Assembly: GCF_001458395.1 (NCBI RefSeq)
Contig: NZ_CYSR01000030.1
Location: forward strand, 186,001 to 250,000
Direction: 5' to 3'
DNA length: 64,000 nt
DNA from: Leisingera aquaemixtae
GTDB lineage: Bacteria > Pseudomonadota > Alphaproteobacteria > Rhodobacterales > Rhodobacteraceae
Both the position numbers and the translations under genes were made by a program. This document shows positions 30,194-42,312 of the stretch, piece after piece. A model generated the notes under the pieces. The model was not told the origin of the DNA and did no database searches. It saw nothing but the letters and a program-made list of their open reading frames with translations. The stretch's first letter is position 1; each line of letters starts with the position of its first letter.

Positions 30194-30222
30194 TTGACGG
30201 GTTCCGTCAGGCATCTTAGAAC
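30194..30222 (+). promoter_or_regulatory. Promoter of iscR-suf operon
   Basis: TTGACG at 30194-30199 and TAGAAC at 30217-30222 are separated by exactly 17 bases, giving a good sigma-70-type promoter 112 bases before the iscR start. The -10 box lies inside the palindrome described next. Confidence 0.65.
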
Positions 30223-30230
30223 GGTTCTAA
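30216..30230 (+). promoter_or_regulatory. ICE/Irr-box-like palindrome over the suf promoter -10
   Basis: TTAGAAC, one G, GTTCTAA is a perfect 7-bp inverted repeat. It matches the core of the iron control element (TTAGAA-N3-TTCTAA) bound by the Fur-family heme/iron regulator Irr in alphaproteobacteria. It overlaps the -10 box, the position expected for iron-dependent repression. The regulator assignment is from recalled consensus; an IscR-type site cannot be ruled out. Confidence 0.65.
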
Positions 30231-30333
30231 TCAAGGGCGCAGGCCTGGGCCGAACACCGTCAGGGTGAGATACGCACAGACGCGGCGAAGGTCAATGTTT
30301 TCGCATCCGTGCCCTGATTTCGAGGAGACATAG

Positions 30334-30792
30334 ATGAAGCTTTCCACCAAGGGGCGCTATGCTATGGTCGCATTGGCCGACATCGCGCTGCAAACGCAGG
30401 GCGATCTGGTGCCGCTGGGCGATATTTCCAAGCGCCAGGATATTTCCTTGCCCTACCTTGAACAGCTGTTCGTCAAACTGCGCCGTGCCGGTCTGGTTGA
30501 ATCGGTGCGCGGCCCCGGAGGCGGCTACCGCCTGGCCAAGCCGGCGTCGGAGATCCGGATTGTCGACGTGCTGTCTGCCGTGGATGAAACGGTGGATGCG
30601 ATGCACAAGGGGGCCGGTGCTTCCGGGGCGCTGTCGGGCAGCCGGGCGCAATCGCTGACCAACCGCCTGTGGGAGGGCCTCAGCGCGCATGTTTATGTGT
30701 TCCTGCACCAGACCCGCCTGTCGGATGTGATCAAGAACGATCTGGCGCCGTGCCCGGCGGTGCCCAGCTTGTTTGCGGTTGTCGATGACTGA
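30334..30792 (+). CDS. iscR: Rrf2-family iron-sulfur regulator IscR
   Basis: A 152-residue winged-helix regulator beginning MKLSTKGRYAMVALADIALQ, with SVRGPGGGYRLAKP as the wing. It heads the SUF operon and most likely controls it in response to iron-sulfur status. Unlike E. coli IscR, the segment 88-110 (HKGAGASGALSGSRAQS) has no cysteines; the only cysteine in the whole protein is C140 (DLAPCPAV). Rhodobacter sphaeroides IscR has also been reported to lack the standard ligands, so this is a lineage trait rather than damage. GAGGAGA precedes the ATG. A 129-base gap separates it from the next gene. Confidence 0.93.
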   Translation: MKLSTKGRYAMVALADIALQTQGDLVPLGDISKRQDISLPYLEQLFVKLRRAGLVESVRGPGGGYRLAKPASEIRIVDVLSAVDETVDAMHKGAGASGALSGSRAQSLTNRLWEGLSAHVYVFLHQTRLSDVIKNDLAPCPAVPSLFAVVDD

Positions 30793-30921
30793 GGTGGCCC
30801 GCACACGGCTCATCCACCTGTGCCGAAGCGGGGCGCATTCCGCGCAAAAGCGGCGGGAAAGCTTTGCGCATTTGTGCGCACGCGCGTATGAGGCAGCAGA
30901 GATCTGCAAAAAGATGCATCC

Positions 30922-31965
30922 ATGAAACGCGTTTACCTCGACCACAATGCCACTGCCCTGCTGCGCCCTGAGGCGAAGGCCGCGATGATTGCGGCAATGG
31001 ATGTCTGCGGCAACCCGTCTTCGGTGCATGCCGAGGGCCGGGCCGCAAAGGCTCTGGTTGAGAAGGCGCGGGCGCAGGTGGCCGCCGCGTTTGGCGCGGA
31101 CGGGGCGGATATCGTGTTCACCTCCGGCTCGACCGAGGGCGCGTCGCTGGCGCTGGCCGGCCGCGGCCTGCATGGCGCGCCGGTGGAGCATGACGCGGTG
31201 CGCGCCTGGACCGTTGAGGATCTGAAAGTGGGGTCCGATGGTGCGGTCGAAATCACTGATCCTGCAGCCTCCACCCTGCAGCTGGCGAATTCCGAAACCG
31301 GGATCATGCAGCACCTGCCGGACGGTCTGGCGGTAACGGATGCGACCCAGGCCTTCGGTAAACTGCCGGTGGCGTTCAACTGGCTGGGCGCCCGGATGGC
31401 GCTGATTTCGGCGCATAAACTGGGCGGTCCCAAGGGCATTGGTGCGGTCGTCATGAAGCGCGGCACCGATCTGCCTGCTCAGATCAAGGGCGGCGGCCAG
31501 GAGATGGGCCGCCGGTCCGGCACCGAAAACGTCATTGGAATCGCAGGGTTCGGCGCCGCAGCTGAAGCAGCCGCCAAAGATCTGGCCAATGGTGTATGGG
31601 ACAGGGTTGCAGAACTTAGAAATATTCTAGAGAAGGCGCTTGTGTCTGGCGCAAGCCATACTATTTTTGTCGGGAAGGATCAGAAGCGGCTGCCGAACAC
31701 CCTGTGTTTTGCATCGCCGGGCTGGAAGGGGGAGACCCAGGTCATGCAAATGGACCTTGCGGGATTTGCCATCAGCGCCGGCAGCGCTTGTTCCAGCGGC
31801 AAGGTGCGCGCCAGTGCGGTGCTGACCGCCATGGGATATGACGAGGCCACAGCCCAGGGCGCGGTGCGCGTGTCGCTGGGGCCGGAGACAACGGAAGAAG
31901 ACGTGCTGCGCTTTGCCGAGGCGTGGCTGCAGAAAGAAAAGAAACATCGCGCCCGTGCAGCGTGA
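30922..31965 (+). CDS. NifS/IscS-like cysteine desulfurase
   Basis: A 347-residue PLP enzyme that takes sulfur from cysteine. PLP-binding K166 is in [10 protein letters not shown], the stacking histidine is in PVEHDAV and the persulfide-forming C290 lies in AGSACSSGK. It is shorter than typical IscS (about 400), mostly by trimming in the middle, but no catalytic residue is missing. It is the second gene of the suf operon, which also contains a SufS-type (group II) desulfurase, so the operon encodes two sulfur donors of different classes. sufB starts 14 bases after the stop. Confidence 0.9.
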   Translation: MKRVYLDHNATALLRPEAKAAMIAAMDVCGNPSSVHAEGRAAKALVEKARAQVAAAFGADGADIVFTSGSTEGASLALAGRGLHGAPVEHDAVRAWTVEDLKVGSDGAVEITDPAASTLQLANSETGIMQHLPDGLAVTDATQAFGKLPVAFNWLGARMALISAHKLGGPKGIGAVVMKRGTDLPAQIKGGGQEMGRRSGTENVIGIAGFGAAAEAAAKDLANGVWDRVAELRNILEKALVSGASHTIFVGKDQKRLPNTLCFASPGWKGETQVMQMDLAGFAISAGSACSSGKVRASAVLTAMGYDEATAQGAVRVSLGPETTEEDVLRFAEAWLQKEKKHRARAA

Positions 31966-31979
31966 GTGAGGAGAAGACG

Positions 31980-33503
<1,524 letters not shown>

Positions 33504-33541
33504 TGACAGGCCCTTGGGCATCACCGCATGGAGGCAACAGC

Positions 33542-33856
33542 ATGATCATTACAACCACAAACTCCGTCGAAGGCTACCAGATCTCCGAATACAAGGGCAT
33601 CGTGGTGGGTGAGGCGATCATGGGCGCCAATGTGGTGCGCGATGTCTTTGCCTCGATCACCGACATCGTCGGCGGCCGCTCCGGCGCCTATGAAAGCAAA
33701 CTGCAGGACGCGCGCGAAACCGCGCTGGCAGAGCTGGAAGACCGCGCCCGGGCCAAGGGTGCCAATGCGGTTGTGGGCGTCGACCTCGACTATGAAGTGG
33801 TCGGGCAGTCCATGCTGATGGTCTCGGCCAGCGGCACCGCCGTGGTGCTGGGCTAA
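33542..33856 (+). CDS. YbjQ/UPF0145 family protein
   Basis: A 104-residue protein starting [19 protein letters not shown] with [29 protein letters not shown] and [13 protein letters not shown], the hallmarks of the YbjQ/DUF74 (heavy-metal-binding-like) family, which forms pentameric rings. Its function is not established. GGAGG lies 7 bases upstream of the ATG at 33542; a frame starting at 33503 would overlap sufB and is rejected. Its place between sufB and sufC suggests, but does not prove, a link with metal or cluster handling. Confidence 0.88.
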   Translation: MIITTTNSVEGYQISEYKGIVVGEAIMGANVVRDVFASITDIVGGRSGAYESKLQDARETALAELEDRARAKGANAVVGVDLDYEVVGQSMLMVSASGTAVVLG

Positions 33857-33873
33857 GGGGCCGGGAGTTGGAC

Positions 33874-34476
33874 GTGGCCAAAGACGAGCATCTGATCGAG
33901 CGCCCGCCGCTTACCCTGCCGCCGCAAGAGGCGGAGTGGGTGTGCAGCCATTACCAGGAGGCAAGTGTCATCCTGGAATACGGCAGCGGCGGATCAACCG
34001 TGCTGGCGTCTGAGCTGAGCGGGAAAAAGGTCTTTTCCGTCGAGTCCGACAAGATGTGGTACCGCATGATGAAGCGGTACTTGCGTCAGGCCGGGTCTAA
34101 GTCCGAGGTGCATCTGCACCACGCCAACGTGGGCAAAACCGGCAAGTGGGGACGGCCGCTGAACAACGACATGTGGCGGCGGTTTCACCAGTATCCGAAT
34201 TCGGTCTGGGATCTCGATACTTTCGAGGCGCCGGATCTGGTGCTGATTGACGGCCGCTTCCGGGCGGCCTGCTTTCTGACCGCCATGCTGCGCACGGAAC
34301 GGCCCGTCACCGTGTTGTTTGACGACTACGCGGGGCGGGCGCTGTACAAGCAGGTCGAAAGATGGGTGAAGCCGGTTGAAATCAGCGGCCGCATGGCCCG
34401 GTTCGAGCTGCTCCCCGATGAACTTCCGCGGCGGGATCTGACCCAGATCCTGACGCTTTACACCAAAACCTTCTAG
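33874..34476 (+). CDS. Class I SAM-methyltransferase-like protein
   Basis: About 200 residues with a Rossmann SAM-binding motif VILEYGSGGSTVLASEL near the N-terminus, VFSVESDKMWYRMM as the acidic second strand and DLVLIDGRFRAACFL as motif IV-like. The family is common in roseobacters without an assigned substrate. The GTG at 33874 is the best start: GGGAG lies 6 bases before it, whereas TTG at 33868 touches the ribosome site. No ATG is available. It is embedded between ybjQ-like and sufC, co-directional with the suf operon; whether it modifies a protein, RNA or small molecule is unknown. Confidence 0.78.
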   Translation: MAKDEHLIERPPLTLPPQEAEWVCSHYQEASVILEYGSGGSTVLASELSGKKVFSVESDKMWYRMMKRYLRQAGSKSEVHLHHANVGKTGKWGRPLNNDMWRRFHQYPNSVWDLDTFEAPDLVLIDGRFRAACFLTAMLRTERPVTVLFDDYAGRALYKQVERWVKPVEISGRMARFELLPDELPRRDLTQILTLYTKTF

Positions 34477-34517
34477 GCGCCGACGGCGGCCGGAACAGTA
34501 CTATGCGAGAGGCAAAA

Positions 34518-35273
<756 letters not shown>

Positions 35274-36554
35274 ATGGCCCTGCCCGAAGTCAAGCAAAGC
35301 GCAACTGAGGCACGGCTGTCAGCGCTGAGCCTGCCGGAAAGCGGCTGCCTCAAGTCGGCCCGCGAGGCAGCGCTGTCACGGGTCCAGACCATGGGCCTGC
35401 CCAGCCGCCGCGACGAGTACTGGAAATACACCAAGCCGGACACGCTGGTGCAGGCCAGCGCGCCCAAGGCGGCGGTGTTCGACGCCGATGAAGCGCCGAT
35501 GTTCAGTGCCTTTGAGCGTTTGAACATCGTTTTCGTTGATGGCGTGTTTGATGCAGAAGCCTCCGACGATCTGTCTCTGGAAGGTGTCACCATCGACCGG
35601 ATCGAGGATATCTGCTGCAAGGATATCCATTGGGCCAAAGACTTGTACGGTGTTCTTGAAGCACGCGGGCAGACCCCGGTGGAACGTCCGCTGGCGGCGC
35701 TGAACACCGCATTTGCCAGCGATGGCGTGGCGATCCGGGTCACTGGCAAGGTTTCCAAGCCGATCAACTTCACCTATGTGCATTCGGACGAAAACTCCGA
35801 CGCGATCCTGCATCACGTGATCCGCGTCGAGACCGGCGCCGAGGTGACGATCCTGGAAAATGGCCCGGCGGCTTCGCGCTTCAACAAGTGCATGGAGATC
35901 GACGTGGCCGACGGCGGCAAGCTTCATCTGGTGCGTGCCCAGGGCCGCGACCATGAGCGCCGCGCGGCCACCCACTTGTTTGCCCGCCTGGGCAACGAGT
36001 CGGTGTTCAAGTCCTTCACCCTGACCGTGAACGGCGTGCTGACCCGCAACGAGGCGGTGATCGAGCTGACCGGCGACGACGCGGTGGCCCATATCGCGGG
36101 CGCCTGCGTCGGCGATGGCGATTTCCACCACGACGATACCGTCTTCATCACCCATGACGCGGTGAACTGCGAAAGCCGTCAGGTGTTCAAGAAGGTTCTG
36201 CGCAACGGGGCCACCGGTGTGTTCCAGGGTAAGATCCTGGTGAAGGAAGGCGCGCAAAAGACGGACGGGTATCAAATTTCCCAGTCGCTGCTGCTGGACG
36301 AAGACAGCCAGTTCCTGGCCAAGCCGGAGCTGGAAATCTACGCCGATGACGTCGCCTGCTCGCATGGTTCGACCTCTGGCGCGATCGACGAGGAAGGCCT
36401 GTTCTACCTGCGCTCGCGCGGGGTGCCGCATGCGGAGGCAACTGACCTGATGACGCTGGCCTTCCTGGCCGAAGCGGTGGATGAGATCGAAGACGCGGAC
36501 ATCGCCGCCGACATCGTCTCCCGCCTCGAAGGCTGGCTGGCCCGGCGCCGCTGA
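35274..36554 (+). CDS. sufD: Fe-S cluster assembly protein SufD
   Basis: A 426-residue SufB/SufD family protein that pairs with SufB in the SufBC2D scaffold. The N-terminal part contains MGLPSRRDEYWKYTKPD, and the core beta helix ends with HGSTSGAIDEEGLFYLRSRG, where a histidine and the SufC-contacting helices lie. GAGGAGG within the end of sufC serves as its ribosome site. The stop overlaps the start of the following YIP1-like gene by one base (TGATG). Confidence 0.96.
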   Translation: MALPEVKQSATEARLSALSLPESGCLKSAREAALSRVQTMGLPSRRDEYWKYTKPDTLVQASAPKAAVFDADEAPMFSAFERLNIVFVDGVFDAEASDDLSLEGVTIDRIEDICCKDIHWAKDLYGVLEARGQTPVERPLAALNTAFASDGVAIRVTGKVSKPINFTYVHSDENSDAILHHVIRVETGAEVTILENGPAASRFNKCMEIDVADGGKLHLVRAQGRDHERRAATHLFARLGNESVFKSFTLTVNGVLTRNEAVIELTGDDAVAHIAGACVGDGDFHHDDTVFITHDAVNCESRQVFKKVLRNGATGVFQGKILVKEGAQKTDGYQISQSLLLDEDSQFLAKPELEIYADDVACSHGSTSGAIDEEGLFYLRSRGVPHAEATDLMTLAFLAEAVDEIEDADIAADIVSRLEGWLARRR

Positions 36555-37039
36555 TGTCCGTCACCACGGATATCCCGGCAACCTACAAGGGGCCGCGCAA
36601 GGTGTTTGCGCGGCTTCTCAGCATGGGCGCGCGCGAAGACCGCCTGCTGGTGTTCCTGATCGCCGGCTGCGTGCTGACCTTTGTGGCGCAAATGCCAAAA
36701 CTGGCCCGCGAGGCGCATCTGACGGGGCAGGATCTCAACATGCTTTTGGGCGGCGCGCTGCTGGGCATCGTCTTTATCGCGCCGCTGCTTCTTTACGTCC
36801 TGGCATTAGTTGCGCATTGGATTGCCCGGGCCGCGGGCGGGCAGGGTGATGCTTATCGGGCCCGGCTTGCGCTGTTCTGGGCGTTTCTGGCCTCAAGCCC
36901 GCTGATCCTGCTGAACGGCCTCGTGGCCGGTTTCATCGGCGCCGGTGCGGCGCTGAATCTGGTGGGCGCGCTGTGGTGCGCCGTCTTTCTGTGGTTCTGG
37001 ATTTCCGGCATGATCCAAGGGTATTGGACAAAGTCATGA
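36554..37039 (+). CDS. YIP1-like integral membrane protein (first of pair)
   Basis: A 161-residue inner-membrane protein with about four hydrophobic helices (around residues 30-47, 63-88, 106-127 and 130-155). The pattern resembles the YIP1 family. It contains no cysteine cluster or obvious catalytic motif. Its start overlaps the sufD stop and its stop overlaps the next gene's start (ATGA), so it is translated as part of the suf operon. How a membrane protein would serve iron-sulfur assembly is unknown. Confidence 0.78.
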   Translation: MSVTTDIPATYKGPRKVFARLLSMGAREDRLLVFLIAGCVLTFVAQMPKLAREAHLTGQDLNMLLGGALLGIVFIAPLLLYVLALVAHWIARAAGGQGDAYRARLALFWAFLASSPLILLNGLVAGFIGAGAALNLVGALWCAVFLWFWISGMIQGYWTKS

Positions 37040-37620
37040 ACGCTCTGGCTGCTTTTGCCCTGCTGACAATCAAGTCTCCGCGCGATGCCGCGATGCAGAT
37101 CCTGGCGCGCGATTGGCCGCGGGAAGCGCTGTGGACCGCGTTCCTGCTGTCCGTGGTGCTGAACACCTGCGTCTACACGCTGCAGCAGGTTCTGTTCCCG
37201 CTGCCGCCGGAAGTCTTGCTGCCACGGTTTGCGCCCGGTGCCTATTTCGCGGTCATTCTGGTGCTGCAACTCAGCTTCATTGCGATGCTGGCCACCACCG
37301 GCCGCTGGCTGGGCGGGCAGGGTGACCTGCCGTCGCTGCTGGCGCTGATCACCTGGCTGCAATTGCTGCAGGCCGCGTTGAACGGTGCCATTGTGGCGGT
37401 GTTCCTGGTCCTTCCGGCGCTGGCGGCGCTGCTCAACATTGCCGCCAATATCGTAGTGTTCTTTATCCTCTTGCATTTCGTCAACGCGGCGCACAGGTTC
37501 GGCTCCGTCTGGCGCTCGCTTGGGGTGGTTTTGATGGCCAGCCTGATCCTGGTGTTTGCTCTACTCTTCATCGTGGGTCTGATCGGCCCAGCCAATCTGG
37601 GACTGCCCGAAAATGTATGA
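37036..37620 (+). CDS. YIP1 family membrane protein (second of pair)
   Basis: A 194-residue protein starting MNALAAFALLTIKSPRDAA, with five likely transmembrane helices and an ITWLQLLQA segment typical of bacterial YIP1 (DUF1282-like) proteins. The ATG at 37036 overlaps the preceding gene's TGA by four bases; a longer frame from 36973 would overlap it much more. The stop lies 8 bases inside sufS. Together with the preceding gene it forms a tightly coupled pair inside the suf operon. The function is unknown. Confidence 0.82.
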   Translation: MNALAAFALLTIKSPRDAAMQILARDWPREALWTAFLLSVVLNTCVYTLQQVLFPLPPEVLLPRFAPGAYFAVILVLQLSFIAMLATTGRWLGGQGDLPSLLALITWLQLLQAALNGAIVAVFLVLPALAALLNIAANIVVFFILLHFVNAAHRFGSVWRSLGVVLMASLILVFALLFIVGLIGPANLGLPENV

Positions 37621-38833
37621 CGTCGAAAAAATCCGTGCCGACTTCCCGATCCTCTCGCGTGAGGTGAACGGCAAGCCGCTGACCTACCTCGACAGCGGCG
37701 CCTCGGCCCAGAAGCCGCAGGTTGTGATCGACGCTGTGACCAAGGCGTATGCCGAGGAATATTCCAACGTTCATCGTGGCTTGCACTTTCTTTCTAATCT
37801 CGCGACGGAGAAGTATGAGGCGGTGCGTGGCATCATCTCCCGGTTCCTGAATGCGGGCGACGAACACACCATCGTGCTGAACTCCGGCACCACCGAGGGC
37901 ATCAATCTGGTCGCCTACGGCTGGGCAATGCCGCGGCTTCAGGCAGGGGACGAGATCCTGCTGTCGGTGATGGAGCACCACGCCAACATCGTGCCCTGGC
38001 ATTTCCTGCGTGAGCGTCAGGGGGTGGTGCTGAAGTGGGTGGATACCGAAGCAGACGGCAGCCTGGACCCGCAAAAGGTGATCGACGCGATCACCCCCAA
38101 GACCAAGCTGGTAGCGGTGACCCAATGCTCCAACGTTCTGGGCACCGTGGTGGACGTGAAGGCCATCACCCAGGGCGCCCATGCCAAGGGGGTGCCGGTG
38201 CTGGTCGACGGCTCGCAGGGGGCGGTTCACATGCCGGTCAACGTGCAGGACATCGGCTGCGACTTTTACGCAATCACCGGCCATAAGCTCTATGGTCCGT
38301 CCGCCTCCGGCGCGATTTACATCAAGCCGGAACGCATGGCAGAGATGCGCCCGTTTATCGGCGGCGGCGACATGATCAAGGAAGTCTCCAAGGAGCAGGT
38401 CATCTACAACGATCCGCCGATGAAGTTCGAAGCCGGCACGCCGGGCATCGTGCAGACCATCGGCCTGGGCGTGGCGCTGGAATATATGATGGACCTGGGC
38501 ATGGAAAACATCGCCAGGCACGAGGCGGGTTTGCGCGACTATGCGATGGAGCGGCTGACCGGACTGAATTGGATCAACATTCAGGGGCAAGCGCCTGGAA
38601 AGGCTGCGATTTTCAGCTTTACTATGGAAGGTGCCGCACACGCCCACGACATCTCCACCATCCTCGACAAGAAAGGCGTGGCGGTGCGTGCCGGCCATCA
38701 CTGCGCCGGACCGCTGATGGATCATCTGGGGGTCTCTGCGACCTGCCGCGCGTCGTTCGGCCTGTATAACACCAAGGAAGAAGTCGACACGCTGATCAGC
38801 GCGCTGGAACTTGCCCACGACCTGTTTGCTTGA
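37613..38833 (+). CDS. sufS: Cysteine desulfurase SufS
   Basis: A 406-residue group II cysteine desulfurase supplying sulfur for SUF cluster assembly. PLP-binding K225 is in ITGHKLYGPSA and the active-site cysteine C364 is in RAGHHCAGPLM. Length and motifs match SufS. The start overlaps the YIP1-like gene by 8 bases, so translation is coupled. It is the last gene of the operon: a strong terminator lies 21 bases behind, with no sufE, sufA or sufT (DUF59) gene next to it. Confidence 0.96.
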   Translation: MYDVEKIRADFPILSREVNGKPLTYLDSGASAQKPQVVIDAVTKAYAEEYSNVHRGLHFLSNLATEKYEAVRGIISRFLNAGDEHTIVLNSGTTEGINLVAYGWAMPRLQAGDEILLSVMEHHANIVPWHFLRERQGVVLKWVDTEADGSLDPQKVIDAITPKTKLVAVTQCSNVLGTVVDVKAITQGAHAKGVPVLVDGSQGAVHMPVNVQDIGCDFYAITGHKLYGPSASGAIYIKPERMAEMRPFIGGGDMIKEVSKEQVIYNDPPMKFEAGTPGIVQTIGLGVALEYMMDLGMENIARHEAGLRDYAMERLTGLNWINIQGQAPGKAAIFSFTMEGAAHAHDISTILDKKGVAVRAGHHCAGPLMDHLGVSATCRASFGLYNTKEEVDTLISALELAHDLFA

Positions 38834-38854
38834 TCAATACCTCTGATCAACCGG

Positions 38855-38881
38855 AAACGGCGCCCGATTGGGCGCCGTTTT
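38855..38881 (+). terminator. Terminator of the suf operon
   Basis: AAACGGCGCCC and GGGCGCCGTTT form a perfect 11-bp stem with a GATT loop, followed by TTGCGTTTT. It is also positioned to stop the convergent tmpAB-like transcript, whose last stop codon is at 38934. Confidence 0.88.
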
Positions 38882-38933
38882 GCGTTTTCCCGACGGGTGG
38901 CAGCCTTGGAACCCCAGGCACCTCAAGACTTGC

Positions 38934-39539
38934 TCACTTTGCGGACTCTCCCGCGCCCATGTGCTTGTCGACCATTCGTTGCACCATCGGCGCAAAGTGC
39001 CAGTAATCCGGGGTCTCCATATCCGCCCGCTTCCCAGCCTCATCCAGATAGCGCACCGCGATGATCTGCTTGAGGTTCGGGTTCTTTTCGAACTCGGTCG
39101 CTTCTTGCGGTGTCATCGGCCCGCCTTGCAGGTTCAGCGAATGGATGGAGGCCTCTGACAGCCGATTGAAATATTCCGGTTTAGTGGCGCAGAGGTACCG
39201 CTTGGCGGCCACGTGATAGCGCACGCAGTCGGTGATCACTGACGGGAAGAACTGCTCCAGCACTTCGGCGCCGGCCTCTTCATGAAAGCGGTCTTCGGTG
39301 TCGTCCATGGAGAACGTCCCGAACTCGCTGGTGAAATGCCCGATGTCATGCAGGAGCGCGCCCACGATGATCTCCTCAGGCTGGCCGTTCTGCTCGGCAA
39401 TTGCGGCGCCTTGAAGCATGTGTTCCGCCATGGTGACAGGTTCCCCCAGATACTCCTCGCCGCCGCGGCGGTCGAAGATGCCGCCGATGAATTCAACGAT
39501 AGTATCGCGGGTCAGCTTGCTGGCGTCCGGCTTGCTCAT
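38934..39539 (-). CDS. tmpB: HD-domain mixed-valent diiron oxygenase, TmpB-like
   Basis: A 201-residue HD-domain protein best read as TmpB, which cleaves 1-hydroxy-2-(trimethylamino)ethylphosphonate to glycine betaine and phosphate. The residues Y30 and E33 (EEYLGEP) match the Tyr/Glu pair that marks PhnZ-type oxygenases as opposed to ordinary HD hydrolases. Likely iron ligands are H40, H64, D65, H86, H109 and D166. It lies 3 bases behind a gamma-butyrobetaine-hydroxylase-like gene on the same strand, the arrangement of the described TmpA-TmpB pair. The exact substrate is inferred from this pairing; 2-aminoethylphosphonate (PhnY*/PhnZ) is the main alternative. Confidence 0.8.
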   Translation of the reverse strand: MSKPDASKLTRDTIVEFIGGIFDRRGGEEYLGEPVTMAEHMLQGAAIAEQNGQPEEIIVGALLHDIGHFTSEFGTFSMDDTEDRFHEEAGAEVLEQFFPSVITDCVRYHVAAKRYLCATKPEYFNRLSEASIHSLNLQGGPMTPQEATEFEKNPNLKQIIAVRYLDEAGKRADMETPDYWHFAPMVQRMVDKHMGAGESAK

Positions 39540-39542
39540 GGC

Positions 39543-40757
<1,215 letters not shown>

Positions 40758-40774
40758 TAGAGTTAGGTTTTCTA

Positions 40775-41644
40775 ATGGCTAAGAAAGTCACCAAACAAGG
40801 GCTGCCGCCGCTTGATTGGCTCAAGGTGTTTGAGGCAGCGGGGCGGCATGGCAGTTTCACCGCCGCAGCAGAGGAATTCGGCGCCACCCAGGCCGCGGTC
40901 AGCCAGCGGATCCGCAATCTCGAGTCCTGGCTGGGCCGTCAGCTCTTCATCCGGTCTGCGCGCGGGGTGTCGCTGACCGTGGACGGCGAAAGCTACCTGC
41001 CGCTGGTGCATGAGTCCCTGCGCGCGCTGGAGCAGGGAACCGAGAACCTGTTTGGCCAAACAGTCCGGGAGCTGCGGATTGCGGGCTTGCCGTCGCACCT
41101 GGAAATGCTTTTGCTGCCGCGGCTTGCAGCCTTTTCTAAAACCTTTCCGGATTTGCGGCTGGTCACTGAAACCGTGCCCCGGCGGCTGGACTTCGAGGCC
41201 GCGGACGGCGCCCTGCAGATCCGCTATGGCCGCGGCGGCTGGGAGGGCCGGCAGGAAGCGCTTCTGGCAAGCGAGGTGCTGCAGCCGATGACCGCGCCGG
41301 GCCAGGCCGGGCACTGGCGGCAGCTGCCCGCGATCGAGCTGCGCGGCGAGCGGCCGGGCTGGGCGGAATGGTCGCGTGTGACGGGCGAGGCTGCGCCGGA
41401 GGCCGGGTCACTGTCCGTTGATTCCATGGCCCATGCCCTGCGGGCGGCGCGCCTGGGCCTGGGGGTTGTACTGGGGTCCAGGGTGCTGGCGGCAAACTTG
41501 CTGCAAACCGGTCAGCTGGACTGCGCCCGGGCGCCGGAACTGCCGACAATCGACGGTTACTGGCTGACCTGGCCGCCCAGCCTGGGCAAGTCCAAGCGTC
41601 AAAGCGAAATACTGACCGCTTTGACCTTTGTCTTGCAGGGGTGA
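40775..41644 (+). CDS. LysR-family transcriptional regulator (GcvA-like)
   Basis: A 289-residue regulator with an N-terminal winged helix-turn-helix (about 13-72: LPPLDWLKVFEAAGRHGSF followed by AAEEFGATQAAVSQRI) and a C-terminal effector-binding domain. The helix region is of the GcvA/AmpR type. It is transcribed divergently from the tmpAB-like genes, the usual arrangement for a LysR activator of a catabolic operon, so a trimethylaminoethylphosphonate-related or betaine-related inducer is likely but unproven. The start codon follows an AT-rich stretch without a strong ribosome site. Confidence 0.88.
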   Translation: MAKKVTKQGLPPLDWLKVFEAAGRHGSFTAAAEEFGATQAAVSQRIRNLESWLGRQLFIRSARGVSLTVDGESYLPLVHESLRALEQGTENLFGQTVRELRIAGLPSHLEMLLLPRLAAFSKTFPDLRLVTETVPRRLDFEAADGALQIRYGRGGWEGRQEALLASEVLQPMTAPGQAGHWRQLPAIELRGERPGWAEWSRVTGEAAPEAGSLSVDSMAHALRAARLGLGVVLGSRVLAANLLQTGQLDCARAPELPTIDGYWLTWPPSLGKSKRQSEILTALTFVLQG

Positions 41645-41680
41645 TTGGCCCGCCGCCTCTGGTGCGGCACGGTCCCCCTT

Positions 41681-42013
41681 TCAGATCGGGTATTCTCCGG
41701 TTCTGGCGAAATAGGCATCCAGCAAAGGTCTCGCCCCGCGTTTGCTGAGAAACGCGAGGCCGATCTTGCCATCTCTGCGCCAGCGCGCTGTTACGGCAAA
41801 CTCGCCAATTCCGGTAATCGTGACGGATTGCATCTGGGCCAGTTCAAATGGGTCCTGTCCCTCCAGGAGGCGAACGGCAAATCCCTGGTAGCTGATGTTG
41901 CAAAGCTGCGCCTCGACCTGTGTGTCCGTCAGATTGATCACGCAGGGCAGGTCAAGCCGTAGACGAGGTGCCGTTGCAATCGCGGGCTGTGAATAAGAAC
42001 AGATTGTTGCCAT
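41681..42013 (-). CDS. PilZ domain protein
   Basis: A 110-residue single-domain protein with the PilZ fold, including RLRLDLPCVI at the N-terminus and NISYQGFAVRL in place of the DxSxxG c-di-GMP motif (here N-I-S-x-x-G). The RxxxR arginine motif is not clear, so c-di-GMP binding is uncertain. The start at 42013 has CAGGA upstream; a longer frame begins at 42040 without a ribosome site. It is convergent with the LysR gene. A regulatory role in motility or envelope functions would be usual for the family. Confidence 0.75.
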   Translation of the reverse strand: MATICSYSQPAIATAPRLRLDLPCVINLTDTQVEAQLCNISYQGFAVRLLEGQDPFELAQMQSVTITGIGEFAVTARWRRDGKIGLAFLSKRGARPLLDAYFARTGEYPI

Positions 42014-42116
42014 GCCATCCTGCCGTAAAATTACCATCAATTTCTTAGGCAGATAGGCAGCTTCCCTTACGAAAGCGTGAAAGGTCCGTGAAAATCAGGC
42101 AGCGGAATAAGGGAAA

Positions 42117-42193
<77 letters not shown>

Positions 42194-42312
42194 GTTGTTA
42201 CGGCGGGGTATACCCGTGCTTTGCTGCCTCTGCAACGGGAAAAACCGCCTGTTTCCAATTTCATGAGGTTGAGGTGCAATGCCGCGGGCAGTGCCGCTCG
42301 CAGAAAATTAAA

